A stretch of 63,064 bases of DNA from contig JAFVFL010000018.1 in the NCBI GenBank assembly GCA_017475555.1, positions 1 through 63,064 of the forward strand. Reading direction: 5' to 3'. This document shows, in pieces, positions 1-9,416 of the stretch. This DNA is from Ruminococcus sp. (GTDB lineage Bacteria > Bacillota > Clostridia > Oscillospirales > Ruminococcaceae). Under the pieces are notes generated by a model. The model had not been told where the DNA came from and did no database searches. It saw only the letters and a list, made by a program, of their open reading frames with translations. The translations under genes were made by a program, and so were the position numbers. The stretch's first letter is position 1. Each line of letters opens with the position of its first letter.

Positions 1-1231
1 GCACGGAAATCAATTTTCAAAATAACAAGCAGCAAAAGTCACATTTTCATTACAAAGTGAACAAATAGCTGGACAAAAAACACAATTCATGCGATAATAA
101 AGTCATGAATAATGGAATCACTGAGTATTTTGAAGATGTTGAACTTTACGAGGAATATGACGGCTATTTTTGCAGTGTGCCGGATGTTATAACAATAGCG
201 ATACTCGGAAGTATCTGTGGATTAAGAAATGTTCATCAGATACACCAGTGGGCGGCAAATGACAGAGTAAGCAAATTCTTGAAGGAGGAATTTGGAATCA
301 GCCATGTCCCCTGCTATTACTGGATATTGAGTCTGCTGAAATATGTCAATCCTGAATCTCTCAACCGCTGCTTTGCGGATTGGGTCTATTCGTTTATGCC
401 CGAAAATTCAAAGGGTATGACGGTCTCGCTTGATGGAAAAACTGTATGCTCAACACTGAAAATGGATAAGATCGAAAGTCCTTTGCACATAATCAGCGCA
501 CAGGTCTGTGAACTTGGACTGACCCTCGCTCAGCGTTGTACAGATGATAAAAGCAATGAAATACCTGCTGTGCAGGAGTTGTTGAAGAAATTAAAAATCA
601 AGGGACAAATTGTCGTTGCAGATGCGCTGAATTGTCAAAAAGAAACGGCAGAGATTATTATAAAACAGAAAGCAAATTATCTTCTTTGTGTAAAGGACAA
701 TCACCCGAATTTGAAGAAGGATATTGGGGATTATGTACAGGATAGCAGTTTGCGAAGCACTATGCATACGTTCACAAAAACCGAGAAAGGTCACGGCAGG
801 CTCGAAGTGCGAACGGCGTTCATAACAACGGACATCGATTGGTTGGAACAGAAAAAAGACTGGATGAATTTGAAGTGCATAGGAGCTATTCATTCCGAAA
901 TTACAACAAAAAGAGGCACATCAAGTGAGTGGCACTATTACCTTTCAAGTTGTGAATTGTCGGCTGAACAGCTTCTTCATCATGTAAGAATGGAGTGGTC
1001 GGTTGAATCCATGCACTGGTTGCTTGATGTACATTTTGAAGAGGATTGGTGCAGAATTGAAAGCAAAGACGTTCAGCAATGCCTGAATATGTTTAGAAAA
1101 GCTGCGATCAATCTCATCAAAGCCTTCAAAAAACGCAATTATTCTAAAACTGCTATCTCAAATATCATGTTTGAGTGCCTTATGGATCCACAGATGATTA
1201 TGAGCGTGATTGGCGAAAATTGATTTCCGTG
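1..1231 (+). mobile_element. ISAs1-family insertion sequence, left end at window edge
   Basis: A single transposase gene lies between inverted repeats. Bases 2-18 are the exact reverse complement of 1215-1231 (17 bp), and the transposase stop codon (1221-1223) lies inside the right repeat. The right end may extend to about 1242, since the sequence after the repeat reads GATTTTCAGTG; its partner would lie left of the window. A target duplication cannot be checked because the left flank is missing. The family call rests on the transposase. Confidence 0.85.
105..1223 (+). CDS. ISAs1-family DDE transposase
   Basis: This 372-residue protein catalyses cut-and-paste movement of the element. The length is normal for the family. 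An N-terminal helical region (about residues 1-95) precedes an RNase-H-like DDE domain. The first Asp is in VSLDGKTV (about residue 109), the second in IVVADAL (about 173), and the Glu is in EWSVESMHWLLDVHFEED (about 305), which matches the conserved family end block. The start ATG at 105 has no good ribosome-binding site, as is common for IS genes. The reading frame is complete, so the copy may be active. Its stop codon overlaps the right terminal repeat. Confidence 0.9.
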   Translation: MNNGITEYFEDVELYEEYDGYFCSVPDVITIAILGSICGLRNVHQIHQWAANDRVSKFLKEEFGISHVPCYYWILSLLKYVNPESLNRCFADWVYSFMPENSKGMTVSLDGKTVCSTLKMDKIESPLHIISAQVCELGLTLAQRCTDDKSNEIPAVQELLKKLKIKGQIVVADALNCQKETAEIIIKQKANYLLCVKDNHPNLKKDIGDYVQDSSLRSTMHTFTKTEKGHGRLEVRTAFITTDIDWLEQKKDWMNLKCIGAIHSEITTKRGTSSEWHYYLSSCELSAEQLLHHVRMEWSVESMHWLLDVHFEEDWCRIESKDVQQCLNMFRKAAINLIKAFKKRNYSKTAISNIMFECLMDPQMIMSVIGEN

Positions 1232-1249
1232 GATTTTCAGTGCCGTCAC

Positions 1250-1278
1250 TTGACAATTTTAGTAAAATGAGTTATAAT
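1250..1278 (+). promoter_or_regulatory. Consensus sigma-70 promoter for citrate synthase
   Basis: TTGACA at 1250-1255 and TATAAT at 1273-1278 are separated by 17 bp. The -35 box begins 19 bp after the IS terminal repeat. Transcription would start near 1285, so an ATG at 1277 lies within the -10 box and cannot be the start codon. Confidence 0.85.
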
Positions 1279-1324
1279 GGAAGTATCTACTATCACAAAT
1301 AAAAGAAAAGAAAGGGATGACGAT

Positions 1325-2692
1325 ATGGACTACAAGTTCTCAATTGTTACGCCGGAGATATCCCGGCTCGCTGAAAAATCTCTGGAGGGCTACCGGATAG
1401 ACCCGGAGCTGTATACCCAGTACGATGTAAAAAGAGGTCTGCGTGATATCAACGGCAACGGCGTTGTTGCAGGTCTTACCAACATCAGCACGATAAAGGT
1501 GCTCAACACCGGCGACGGAAATCCCAACCACGGAGACGGAAAGCTCTATTACAGAGGAATAGACGTAGAGGATATCGTCTCCGGCTTCATCAAGGAAAAG
1601 CGTTTCGGCTTCGAGGAGACTATCTACCTGCTCCTGTTCGGGACTATGCCCTCAGAGCATGAGCTTGCGGAATTCAAGAAGCTCCTCTCGGACTTCCGCT
1701 CGCTGCCGGCTACCTTTACCCGTGACGTTATAATGAAGGCTCCGAGCGATAATATGATGAACACCCTCGCAAAGAGCGTCCTTGCACTCTATTCCTACGA
1801 CAACAATGCAAATGATATAAGCATACCCAACGTGCTTCGCCAGTGCATAGAGCTGATAACGCTTTTCCCGGTGCTTGCGGTGTACGGCTACAATGCGTAT
1901 AAGTATTCCAGGGACGGCGGAAGTCTCTTTATCCACGACCCAAGACCCGACCTGTCTATCGCTGAGAATCTGCTTTATATGCTCCGCCCGGACAAGAGCT
2001 TCACCGAGCTTGAGGCACGTATCCTCGACCTCGCACTGGTGCTCCACGCTGAGCACGGTGGCGGAAATAACTCCACCTTTACGGTACACGTTGTTTCCTC
2101 GTCAGGTACTGATACCTATTCTGCGATCGCTGCGGCTCTCGGCTCACTCAAGGGGCCTAAGCACGGCGGTGCGAATATAAAGGTAGCCATGATGTTCGAC
2201 GATATGAAGCAGAACGTCCGTGACTGGACTAATGAGGACGAGGTGAGGGACTACCTCAGAAAGCTGCTGCACAAGAAGGCGTTCGACCGCTCAGGTCTTA
2301 TCTACGGCATGGGTCATGCGGTGTACTCACAGTCCGACCCCCGTGCAAAGGTGTTCAAGGGCTTTGTTGAGAAGCTCTCGACCGAAAAGGGAAGGCATGA
2401 GGAATTTGCTCTGTATTCTCTGGTGGAGCAGCTTGCTCCGGAGGTCATCGCAGAGGAGAGACGCATATACAAGGGCGTTTGTGCGAATGTCGATTTCTAC
2501 AGCGGCTTCGTTTATCGTATGCTCGGCATACCGGACGAGCTGTTCACGCCGATATTTGCGGTATCAAGAATCGCAGGCTGGTCGGCTCACAGGATAGAGG
2601 AGCTTATCAACTCCAACAAGATTATCCGCCCGGCATACAAGGCTATATCTCCCATGCGTGAGTATACCGATATGGAAAACCGCATAGACTGA
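1325..2692 (+). CDS. gltA: Citrate synthase
   Basis: Condenses acetyl-CoA and oxaloacetate to citrate in the cytosol, the entry to the oxidative or partial TCA branch that feeds glutamate synthesis. The 455-residue protein shows the family's blocks: LYYRGIDVEDI near the N terminus, AEHGGGNNSTF with a catalytic His, GPKHGGANIKV for CoA binding, and GMGHAVY with the second catalytic His (about residue 330). The frame stays open to an ATG at 1277, but that lies in the promoter -10 box. The ATG at 1325 follows an AGAAAGGGA site and is the better start. The LRR gene follows after 12 bp. A 2-methylcitrate synthase role cannot be excluded from sequence alone. Confidence 0.93.
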   Translation: MDYKFSIVTPEISRLAEKSLEGYRIDPELYTQYDVKRGLRDINGNGVVAGLTNISTIKVLNTGDGNPNHGDGKLYYRGIDVEDIVSGFIKEKRFGFEETIYLLLFGTMPSEHELAEFKKLLSDFRSLPATFTRDVIMKAPSDNMMNTLAKSVLALYSYDNNANDISIPNVLRQCIELITLFPVLAVYGYNAYKYSRDGGSLFIHDPRPDLSIAENLLYMLRPDKSFTELEARILDLALVLHAEHGGGNNSTFTVHVVSSSGTDTYSAIAAALGSLKGPKHGGANIKVAMMFDDMKQNVRDWTNEDEVRDYLRKLLHKKAFDRSGLIYGMGHAVYSQSDPRAKVFKGFVEKLSTEKGRHEEFALYSLVEQLAPEVIAEERRIYKGVCANVDFYSGFVYRMLGIPDELFTPIFAVSRIAGWSAHRIEELINSNKIIRPAYKAISPMREYTDMENRID

Positions 2693-2704
2693 CCGGAAAA
2701 GAAA

Positions 2705-4255
2705 ATGGGATTTATAATTGAGGACTCGATCGTAAAGCGTTATATCGAGGAGCCGGGAAAGAAGCTCGTCATCATACCGGAGGGAACAGCGGCGATAGGC
2801 AGGAGTGCCTTCCGGAAGTGCAGTCACATAACGCACGTTATTATCCCGAAAAGCGTGAGCTTTATAGGAAGAGGTGCTTTTTTCCGCTGTACATCGCTGG
2901 AATCCGTGTATATCCCGGACTCTGTGGGGCTTATCGAGGAAAGGACGTTCAGCGGCTGTGAGAGCCTGAGGCACGTTCATCTTCCGAAGGATATTCCGTT
3001 TATCCCAAGCTATATGTTCAAGAATTGCAAAAGCCTTGAAAGCATAGTGCTGCCGGACAAAAGGCTCAAGTTGATCGGAAGGGGTGCATTCATGAACTGC
3101 ACCTCGCTCATGGATATCAGCTTTCCTGACACTGTGGATAATATCGGCGGCGAAGCCTTTATGGGCTGCACCTCGCTGCGGTCGGTCACCTGTCCGGAGA
3201 GTGTCCGCTGGGTGAACTATGCCGTGTTCAGCGGCTGCACCGCACTTGAGAGCGTATATCTGCCGGACAGTGTGACAAGTATCGGCATTAAGGCGTTCTG
3301 TGATTGCAGCTCGCTTTCGGAATTTGATTTTCCGCAAAACCTGAAAACTCTGTGCCACTCGGCGTTCATGAACTGCACCTCTCTCACGGAGGTTATACTC
3401 CCGGATTCGCTGAAAACAATGGAGGATCAGGTATTCAACGGCTGCGAGATGCTGATAAACGTCGATATGCCGGACACTATAGACTTTATCGGAGATTTCG
3501 TGTTCGAGAGCACTATTTGGCTCTACAGCGGCTATGAATGGAAGATCTCAGGCGGCTATCTCATGAGGTACTGCGGCTCGGACGAGAGAGTGACAGTGCC
3601 GGACGGAGTGACCACGATATGCGGCGGTGCGTTTTCAGACTGTCTGTCTTCAATATCTATCGAGCTGCCGGACAGTGTCGTGACGATACGTGAAAGTGCC
3701 TTTTCATACTGCCGGGCATTGCGTGAAATAATTATCCCAAGAGGAGTCGTCAGTATCGGACAATGTGCGTTTGAGTGCTGTGAGGCACTTGAGGAGGTTG
3801 ACCTGCCGGACACTGTTAAGAAAATAGACTACCTTACGTTCTTCGGCTGCACCTCGCTTGAAAGGGTCAACAGACCGCCGCTGCCGCTTGAGGTGGCGTT
3901 CAACGCCTTCACAAATACAAAGCTTGAGGACGAATGTGAGGATTTTCTGATGATCGGCGATATGATCGTGCGTTACTGCGGCGACGAAAGGGAGATCGAG
4001 ATACCGGAGGGAGTGAGGGCTGTCGGCGAGGACGCATTTGCGGATAAGCCCATAGAATCGGTGTATCTCCCGGCAGGCATGGAGAAAATATACGACAGGG
4101 CATTCAGCGGCTGCACAGAGCTGGAATGGATAAATATTCCGGAGAGCGTAGACTACATAGGCGACTTCGCTTTCTCAGAGACGAGGATAACCCGGTCAAT
4201 GATGCCTAAGAATGTCGCATACATAAGCAGATATGCTTTTGTGAAGGATATATGA
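2705..4255 (+). CDS. Leucine-rich-repeat protein (BspA/LRR_5 type), cytosolic
   Basis: A 516-residue protein made almost entirely of about 23-residue LRR_5 repeats with the pattern 'IG..AF..C.SL..V.LPDSV', from residue 20 to the end. Such repeats form a solenoid for protein binding. BspA-like proteins are usually secreted, but this one has no signal peptide, no transmembrane segment and no sorting signal or dockerin, so it should stay in the cytoplasm. It lies 12 bp after citrate synthase and is probably co-transcribed. The ribosome-binding site is weak (GGAAAAGAAA just before ATG 2705). No enzymatic domain is visible and the partner is unknown. Confidence 0.85.
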   Translation: MGFIIEDSIVKRYIEEPGKKLVIIPEGTAAIGRSAFRKCSHITHVIIPKSVSFIGRGAFFRCTSLESVYIPDSVGLIEERTFSGCESLRHVHLPKDIPFIPSYMFKNCKSLESIVLPDKRLKLIGRGAFMNCTSLMDISFPDTVDNIGGEAFMGCTSLRSVTCPESVRWVNYAVFSGCTALESVYLPDSVTSIGIKAFCDCSSLSEFDFPQNLKTLCHSAFMNCTSLTEVILPDSLKTMEDQVFNGCEMLINVDMPDTIDFIGDFVFESTIWLYSGYEWKISGGYLMRYCGSDERVTVPDGVTTICGGAFSDCLSSISIELPDSVVTIRESAFSYCRALREIIIPRGVVSIGQCAFECCEALEEVDLPDTVKKIDYLTFFGCTSLERVNRPPLPLEVAFNAFTNTKLEDECEDFLMIGDMIVRYCGDEREIEIPEGVRAVGEDAFADKPIESVYLPAGMEKIYDRAFSGCTELEWINIPESVDYIGDFAFSETRITRSMMPKNVAYISRYAFVKDI

Positions 4256-4284
4256 GTACAAAATGGGCACAACGCCCTGATAAT

Positions 4285-4381
4285 GGTATCTTTAAAAACC
4301 GTCCGGTCAAAGAGGGAGCAGACAGGTGCAGCACAAGCTGTACACAGCCGGCTTTTATCAGAAACGGTTTTCAGAGATACC
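4285..4381 (+). other. Hairpin leader upstream of aldose epimerase
   Basis: The arms 4285-4302 and 4364-4381 pair almost fully: GGTATCT with AGATACC and AAAACCGT with ACGGTTTT, separated by three imperfect positions. Inside, GTGCAGC and GCTGTAC pair around an ACAA loop. It ends 27 bp before the epimerase start and resembles part of a leader at 61071-61097. The function is unknown. Confidence 0.5.
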
Positions 4382-4408
4382 CAGATTAACCCGAAAGGAA
4401 GATGTTCA

Positions 4409-5413
4409 ATGAATACGACCCAGCTTTTCAACTTCAACGGCACGACCTGCGTGAAAATGAATGCAGGCGGCTATGAGGCACTTGTCGCCTACGAGATAGG
4501 TGCCAACGTGATCCGCCTGAGAAACAACAAGGACGGCGTAGAGTTCTTCCGGTTCAGCCACAGCAATACCGCTGACGATATCCGCCAGTCGGCTGAGGTG
4601 TGGGGTCTGCCTACCCTCTACCTGCCAAACCGCTTCGCTGACGGACGGCTCCGCACCTCTGACGCTGTGTATCAGCTCCCGGTGAACGAGAAAGCACCCT
4701 ACAACAATCATATCCACGGATTTCTCCACAAAAGACCGCACGAGCTTGTCGAGCACAATGCCGACAGCAACTGTGCGTGGGTAAAGACACGCTATGTCTA
4801 TGACGAGCGTGACGAGTTCTTCAGATACCTCCCGGTGAGCTTCGTTGCAGAGTATACCTTCACCCTCTCCGAGCACGGACTGGAGCAGAATATCACCTTT
4901 ATCAACACCTCCGACAAGGTGCTGCCGATGAGCCTTGCCTCACATACGACCATTAATTCGCCGTTCGTGGACGGAGCTGACGAGGCGGATATAAGACTTA
5001 CTGTCCCGATAGGCATGAGATGTGTGCTGAACAGCCGCTGTCTGCCGACCGGTGCTGTTGACCAGCTTACCATGTACGACCTTGAGTACAGGAACGGCAC
5101 AAAATGCCCGGTATTACAGGTCTGCGACAACGATATGTACACCGCCGAGACAGGCGAGCTTGACGGACAGAGATTCTACGGCGTTACGGCTGAGGATACA
5201 AAGAGCGGAAAGAAGCTGTGCTATGAGGTATCTGAGGAGTACCGCTTCTGGATAATCTGGAACGACAGAGGCTTCAACCACTACTTCTGCCCGGAGCCGA
5301 TGACTGCTATGATAGACGCTCCGAACCTTGATATGCCGGCTGAGGCTACAGGCTACCGTGAGATAAAGCCCGGCGGAAAATTTGAGACTCATCAGAGGTT
5401 TTTCAGCAAATAA
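4409..5413 (+). CDS. galM: Aldose 1-epimerase family protein
   Basis: Interconverts alpha and beta anomers of aldoses in the cytosol, which supplies the correct anomer to sugar kinases and phosphorylases. The 334-residue protein has the galactose-mutarotase beta-sandwich pattern, with NNHIHGFLHKRPHE (about residues 100-115) and SHTTINSPF in the positions of the catalytic and binding His residues. The start at 4409 follows GAAAGGAAG; the longer open frame from 4283 runs through the leader hairpin and has no site. It lies between an LRR gene and an HNH gene, with cellobiose phosphorylase further on, which fits a role in disaccharide use. The exact sugar is not known, so the symbol is approximate. 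Confidence 0.8.
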   Translation: MNTTQLFNFNGTTCVKMNAGGYEALVAYEIGANVIRLRNNKDGVEFFRFSHSNTADDIRQSAEVWGLPTLYLPNRFADGRLRTSDAVYQLPVNEKAPYNNHIHGFLHKRPHELVEHNADSNCAWVKTRYVYDERDEFFRYLPVSFVAEYTFTLSEHGLEQNITFINTSDKVLPMSLASHTTINSPFVDGADEADIRLTVPIGMRCVLNSRCLPTGAVDQLTMYDLEYRNGTKCPVLQVCDNDMYTAETGELDGQRFYGVTAEDTKSGKKLCYEVSEEYRFWIIWNDRGFNHYFCPEPMTAMIDAPNLDMPAEATGYREIKPGGKFETHQRFFSK

Positions 5414-5425
5414 GAGCGGAAAAGC

Positions 5426-6442
5426 ATGGATATCACGGAGAAAAATATTTTTCTGTTCCGTATGCGGCTGCCGGACAGATTCTACGGCAGGCACGCCAAT
5501 GAGGGCTACAGGGATTCCTCCAGCTGCGGCATAGAGGTGGATAATTTCCGCCCGAACTATGCCCCTGACGGCTCGTGCAGGTACTACGGCTATGTCCAGA
5601 ACACCGAGGATTCGCTTCGCTGTATATCAGATGACGCACTCGTTGTATGGGTGTCCGAGGGCGAGGCGGGAGTGTGTGCATCGGGCATTGTGCTCGGCTG
5701 GTACCGCCATGCACGGCTCTTTGAAAAGGCTAAGACCGATATCCCGGAGGAATTTGCACGGCACAGGTACTACTACGGCTTTCCGGAGCTGAAATACAAC
5801 GTGTATTCCGGGGACGCTGTGATAGTCCCGTCATTCCCGGAGAACAAGCGGTGCCACCATATCCTGAAAAATACCTTTCATCATGTGTGCTACCGTCCCG
5901 ACGAGGCAGCAAAGGCGGATATTATCCGGTATATCCGGGAAAACGAGGACAGCTTCCGGGCTGAGAACAGCAGTCTTGAGCAGCAGCTTGAAGAGCAGAA
6001 GCAGCTGGCGGCGGCGGAATTCGGCACAGATATCCTCGGCTGGGAGACAGAGGTCATTGCACGGGCAAGGGTCAATCAGGACTATTTCCGGCAAAGGCTC
6101 CTCGAAAAATACGGGTGCAGGTGCAGCATGAAGGGCTGCGGCGTGAGCCGGGCGGAGCTGCTGAACGCCAGCCACATAAAGCCGTGGCGTGTAAGCGGCC
6201 CGGAGCAGAAGGCTGATGTGAACAACGGGCTGCTGCTCTGTCCCGACCATGACAGACTGTTCGACAGGGGCTTCATCTCATTCGACCAGCACGGCAGGCT
6301 CATGACCTCGCCGGAGCTGACCCCGGAGGAGCTTTCCGCCATGAATACCCGTGAGGGCATGGATATCGAGCTTTCCCCGGCTTCTCAGCGGTATATGGAC
6401 TACCACAGAAAACACGTTTTTGATAAATATTTCAGGAAATAG
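5426..6442 (+). CDS. HNH endonuclease with N-terminal sensor-like domain
   Basis: A 338-residue protein. The C-terminal third holds an HNH nuclease domain: CRCSMKGCGV, then LLNASHIKPW (His at about 250), then NNGLLLCPDHDRLFDRG, i.e. the metal-binding Cys pairs and the His-Asn-His core. The N-terminal 160 residues include VVWVSEG and IVLGWYRHARLF; I recall similar segments ahead of HNH domains in restriction-like nucleases, but cannot name the domain. A Glu/Gln-rich helix (about residues 165-195) joins the parts. The gene follows aldose epimerase by 12 bp and has no methyltransferase nearby, so it is not a classic restriction-modification pair. A modified-DNA-targeting defence nuclease is a guess. 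Confidence 0.75.
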   Translation: MDITEKNIFLFRMRLPDRFYGRHANEGYRDSSSCGIEVDNFRPNYAPDGSCRYYGYVQNTEDSLRCISDDALVVWVSEGEAGVCASGIVLGWYRHARLFEKAKTDIPEEFARHRYYYGFPELKYNVYSGDAVIVPSFPENKRCHHILKNTFHHVCYRPDEAAKADIIRYIRENEDSFRAENSSLEQQLEEQKQLAAAEFGTDILGWETEVIARARVNQDYFRQRLLEKYGCRCSMKGCGVSRAELLNASHIKPWRVSGPEQKADVNNGLLLCPDHDRLFDRGFISFDQHGRLMTSPELTPEELSAMNTREGMDIELSPASQRYMDYHRKHVFDKYFRK

Positions 6443-6600
6443 ACTTACCCGGAAACCAATGTGCGTCACATGGTAAAAGCTCCCGGCAGGGGCTATGCAC
6501 TTAGTTTCCAAGGAAGCCTGATAATTGTCAGCTGTGCGAATTGGTAAATATGCACAAATTTCAAGCCGAAATACCTACACTGTAATTTTTGTGCAATCTA
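6443..6600 (+). other. Intergenic region with folded element
   Basis: GGAAAC (about 6450) can pair with GTTTCC (about 6503), closing two local hairpins: ATGTG/CACAT, and AGCTCC/GGGGCT around a CGGCA loop. This gives a three-way junction of about 60 nt, upstream of the cellobiose phosphorylase promoter. I do not recognise it as a known riboswitch. Confidence 0.35.
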
Positions 6601-6629
6601 TTGTAATAATTTAAAATCTATGCTATAAT
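6601..6629 (+). promoter_or_regulatory. Promoter of cellobiose phosphorylase
   Basis: TTGTAA at 6601-6606 and TATAAT at 6624-6629 are spaced by 17 bp. The leader of about 65 nt contains a short GGGTCY/GGACCC hairpin (about 6643-6665) and a T-rich stretch before the AAAAGGAG site at 6685-6692. Confidence 0.75.
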
Positions 6630-6699
6630 AATTGTAAATGCGGAGGGTCTGCCCTTTTCAGGACCCACACGTTTTTAGTTTAACAAAAGGAGTATTATT

Positions 6700-9156
6700 A
6701 TGAAGTTCGGATTTTTTGATGACACCAGAAAGGAATATGTTATCAATTCCCCTAAGACCCCCTATCCGTGGATAAACTACCTCGGAACGCAGAGCTTCTT
6801 CTCGCTGATATCCAACACAGCAGGAGGCTACTGCTTCTACAAGGACGCGCGTCTCAGGAGAATAACCCGCTACCGCTACAACAACGTCCCGATAGATATG
6901 GGCGGACGCTATTTCTATATCAACGACAACGGCACGATATGGAATCCCGGCTGGTCGCCTGTAAAGACTGCTCTCGATTCATACGAGTGCCGTCACGGTA
7001 TGGGCTATACCATCATCACCGGCAAGAAGAACGATATCAAGGCTGAGGCGACCTTCTTCGTTCCGCAGAACTACGACGGAGAGGTACAGCAGCTCGTCCT
7101 CACCAACGAGGGCAGCCAGTCAAAGACTATCAAGCTCTTCTCGTTCGCTGAGTGGTGTCTGTGGGACGCACAGGACGACTGCACGAACTTCCAGAGAAAC
7201 TTCTCAACAGGCTGTGTTGAGATAGACGGCTCTACTATATACCACAAGACCGAGTACAGAGACAGAAGAAATCACTATGCCTTCTACTCCGTAAATACCG
7301 ATATCGACGGCTTTGATACCGACCGTGATTCCTTCATCGGTCTTTACAACGGCTTCGGCGACCCGCAGGCTGTAACAGAGGGCAAGGCTTCCAACTCCGT
7401 TGCTGACGGCTGGTCACCTATAGCTTCACACTACAAGGAGATCACCCTTGCAGCAGGCGAGTCCACTACTCTCGTGTTTATCCTCGGCTATGCTGAGAAT
7501 CCTGACGACAAGAAGTTCGAGGCTGACGGTCATACCATAAACAAGGAAAAGGCTGTCGCAATGATCGAGAAGTTCAATACTCCCGAAAAGGTCGCAGCTG
7601 GTCTTGAGGAGCTCAGAAATACATGGGACGAGCTTCTTGGCATACTCAACGTTTCCACACCTGATGACAAGGTAAACCGCATGGTCAACATCTGGAACCA
7701 GTATCAGTGCATGGTAACGTTCAACCTCTCACGCTCCGCTTCATACTTTGAGTCCGGTATCGGCCGTGGAATGGGCTTCAGAGACTCCAACCAGGATATC
7801 CTCGGCTTCGTTCACCAGATACCCGACAGAGCAAGAGAGCGTCTTATCGACCTCGCTTCTACCCAGCTCCCGGACGGCGGCTGCTACCACCAGTACCAGC
7901 CTCTCACAAAGAAGGGCAACTCCGACATCGGCGGCGACTTCTCAGACGACCCGCTGTGGATGATACTCTCTGTAGGCTCATACATCAAGGAGACCGGCGA
8001 CTGGTCGATACTTGACGAGCTTGTACCCTACGACAATGACGAGTCAAAGGCTAAGCCTATGCTTGACCACCTCGACGTTTCGTTCTATCATATCGTCAAT
8101 AACCTCGGCCCGCACGGACTTCCGCTCGCAATGCGTGCTGACTGGAACGACTGCATAAACCTCTCCTGCTTCTCGGACAAGCCGGGTGAGAGCTTCCAGA
8201 CCTATACCAACCCGAAGTTCGCAGCAGAGGGCGGCTATTCAAAGATAGCTGAGTCTGTAATGGTCGCTGCACTGTTCACCTATGCAGGCCCTGTATACGT
8301 CGGCATACTTGAGCACCTCGGCAAGACTGAGGAGGCTGCAAAGGCTCAGGCTGAGATAGACAAGATGAAGAAGAACGTTATGGAGTCCGCATTCGACGGC
8401 GACTGGTTCCTCAGAGCTTATGACGCTAACGGCGAGAAGATGGGCTCGAAGGAGTGCGAGGAGGGCAAGATATTCATTGAGCCTCAGGGCTTCGCAGTAA
8501 TGTCTGAGATAGGCAAGGACGAGGGTGCTGATATAAAGACTCTCAACTCTATCGACAAGTACCTCAACACAAAGTACGGACTTGTTCTCAACAACCCGGC
8601 GTTCACAAAGTATTATATCCAGTACGGCGAGATATCGACATATCCCGGCGGATACAAGGAGAATGCAGGTATCTTCACTCACAACAACGCTTGGATAATC
8701 TGTGCAGAGGCTTATGCCGGCAGAGGTGACAAGGCGTTTGAGTATTACTCGAAGATAGCTCCGGCATTCAATGAGGATATCTCCGACCTGCACAAGACTG
8801 AGCCGTATGTTTACGGACAGATGATAGCAGGTAAGGACGCAAGCCGCTTCGGTGAGGGCAAGAACTCATGGCTGACCGGTACTGCTGCATGGAACATGGT
8901 TGCGATCTCGCAGTATATCCTCGGTGTTAAGCCTGATTTCGACGGACTGAGCGTTGACCCGTCTATACCGCACGAGTGGGACGGCTTCACTGCTACACGT
9001 AAGTTCCGTGGCGCTACCTACAACATCACCGTAAAGAACCCTGACCACGTATGCAAGGGCGTAAAGTCCATGACAGTTGACGGAAAGGCTGTTGAGGGCA
9101 ATGTTATCCCGGCTGCTGAGGGCGGAGTTCACGAGGTCGAGATAGTTCTCGGCTGA
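6700..9156 (+). CDS. Cellobiose phosphorylase (GH94)
   Basis: Splits cellobiose with phosphate into alpha-glucose 1-phosphate and glucose inside the cell, saving one ATP per disaccharide. The 818-residue length matches characterised Ruminococcus cellobiose phosphorylases. The N-terminal beta-sandwich begins [15 protein letters not shown]; the (alpha/alpha)6 catalytic barrel contains [10 protein letters not shown] (about residues 353-362), [14 protein letters not shown] and RADWNDCIN. In GH94 the general acid is an Asp in this last block (here D481 or D484). There is no signal peptide. It has its own promoter and a strong terminator, so it is a single-gene unit. Cellodextrin or another beta-glucan phosphorylase is possible but less likely. 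Confidence 0.93.
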   Translation: MKFGFFDDTRKEYVINSPKTPYPWINYLGTQSFFSLISNTAGGYCFYKDARLRRITRYRYNNVPIDMGGRYFYINDNGTIWNPGWSPVKTALDSYECRHGMGYTIITGKKNDIKAEATFFVPQNYDGEVQQLVLTNEGSQSKTIKLFSFAEWCLWDAQDDCTNFQRNFSTGCVEIDGSTIYHKTEYRDRRNHYAFYSVNTDIDGFDTDRDSFIGLYNGFGDPQAVTEGKASNSVADGWSPIASHYKEITLAAGESTTLVFILGYAENPDDKKFEADGHTINKEKAVAMIEKFNTPEKVAAGLEELRNTWDELLGILNVSTPDDKVNRMVNIWNQYQCMVTFNLSRSASYFESGIGRGMGFRDSNQDILGFVHQIPDRARERLIDLASTQLPDGGCYHQYQPLTKKGNSDIGGDFSDDPLWMILSVGSYIKETGDWSILDELVPYDNDESKAKPMLDHLDVSFYHIVNNLGPHGLPLAMRADWNDCINLSCFSDKPGESFQTYTNPKFAAEGGYSKIAESVMVAALFTYAGPVYVGILEHLGKTEEAAKAQAEIDKMKKNVMESAFDGDWFLRAYDANGEKMGSKECEEGKIFIEPQGFAVMSEIGKDEGADIKTLNSIDKYLNTKYGLVLNNPAFTKYYIQYGEISTYPGGYKENAGIFTHNNAWIICAEAYAGRGDKAFEYYSKIAPAFNEDISDLHKTEPYVYGQMIAGKDASRFGEGKNSWLTGTAAWNMVAISQYILGVKPDFDGLSVDPSIPHEWDGFTATRKFRGATYNITVKNPDHVCKGVKSMTVDGKAVEGNVIPAAEGGVHEVEIVLG

Positions 9157-9174
9157 GCTGATAAATAAACACAC

Positions 9175-9202
9175 AAAAGGACGGGCTGCGGCTCGTCCTT
9201 TT
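9175..9202 (+). terminator. Rho-independent terminator after cellobiose phosphorylase
   Basis: AAAAGGACGGG pairs with CTCGTCCTTTT around CTGCGG. It ends in a T-run and starts 18 bp after the stop codon. Confidence 0.85.
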
Positions 9203-9300
9203 CTTGTTCAGGGGCAGAATCTGACGGTGGGGGACGGCAATATCCCCAAAAAAATAATGCAGACTGACCGCACCTTTTTTGAAAATATTCGCTCAGGCTA

Positions 9301-9329
9301 TTGCAAATCCCGTAAAAATATAGTATAAT
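9301..9329 (+). promoter_or_regulatory. Promoter of yfhO-like gene
   Basis: TTGCAA at 9301-9306, 17-bp spacer, TATAAT at 9324-9329. A second TATAAT lies at 9341-9346. Confidence 0.7.
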
Positions 9330-9416
9330 GTTATAGATAATATAATCGGGGAGTATGCGTAGTCTGTCGGAAAGCCGCCATACAGCTGCTCGCCGAAAAC
9401 AAAAGGAGGAAAAGCC

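Noticed and set aside
1277..1324. Citrate synthase start at 1277
   Set aside because: The ATG lies in the -10 box of a consensus promoter, and no ribosome-binding site precedes it.
2564..3358. 264-codon reverse frame over citrate synthase end and LRR gene
   Set aside because: It spans two real genes on the other strand and has no family features.
6443..6520. Known riboswitch (c-di-GMP, TPP, SAM, THF)
   Set aside because: Some short matches (AAACC, GTCAC) exist, but the conserved cores of these classes are not present in order.
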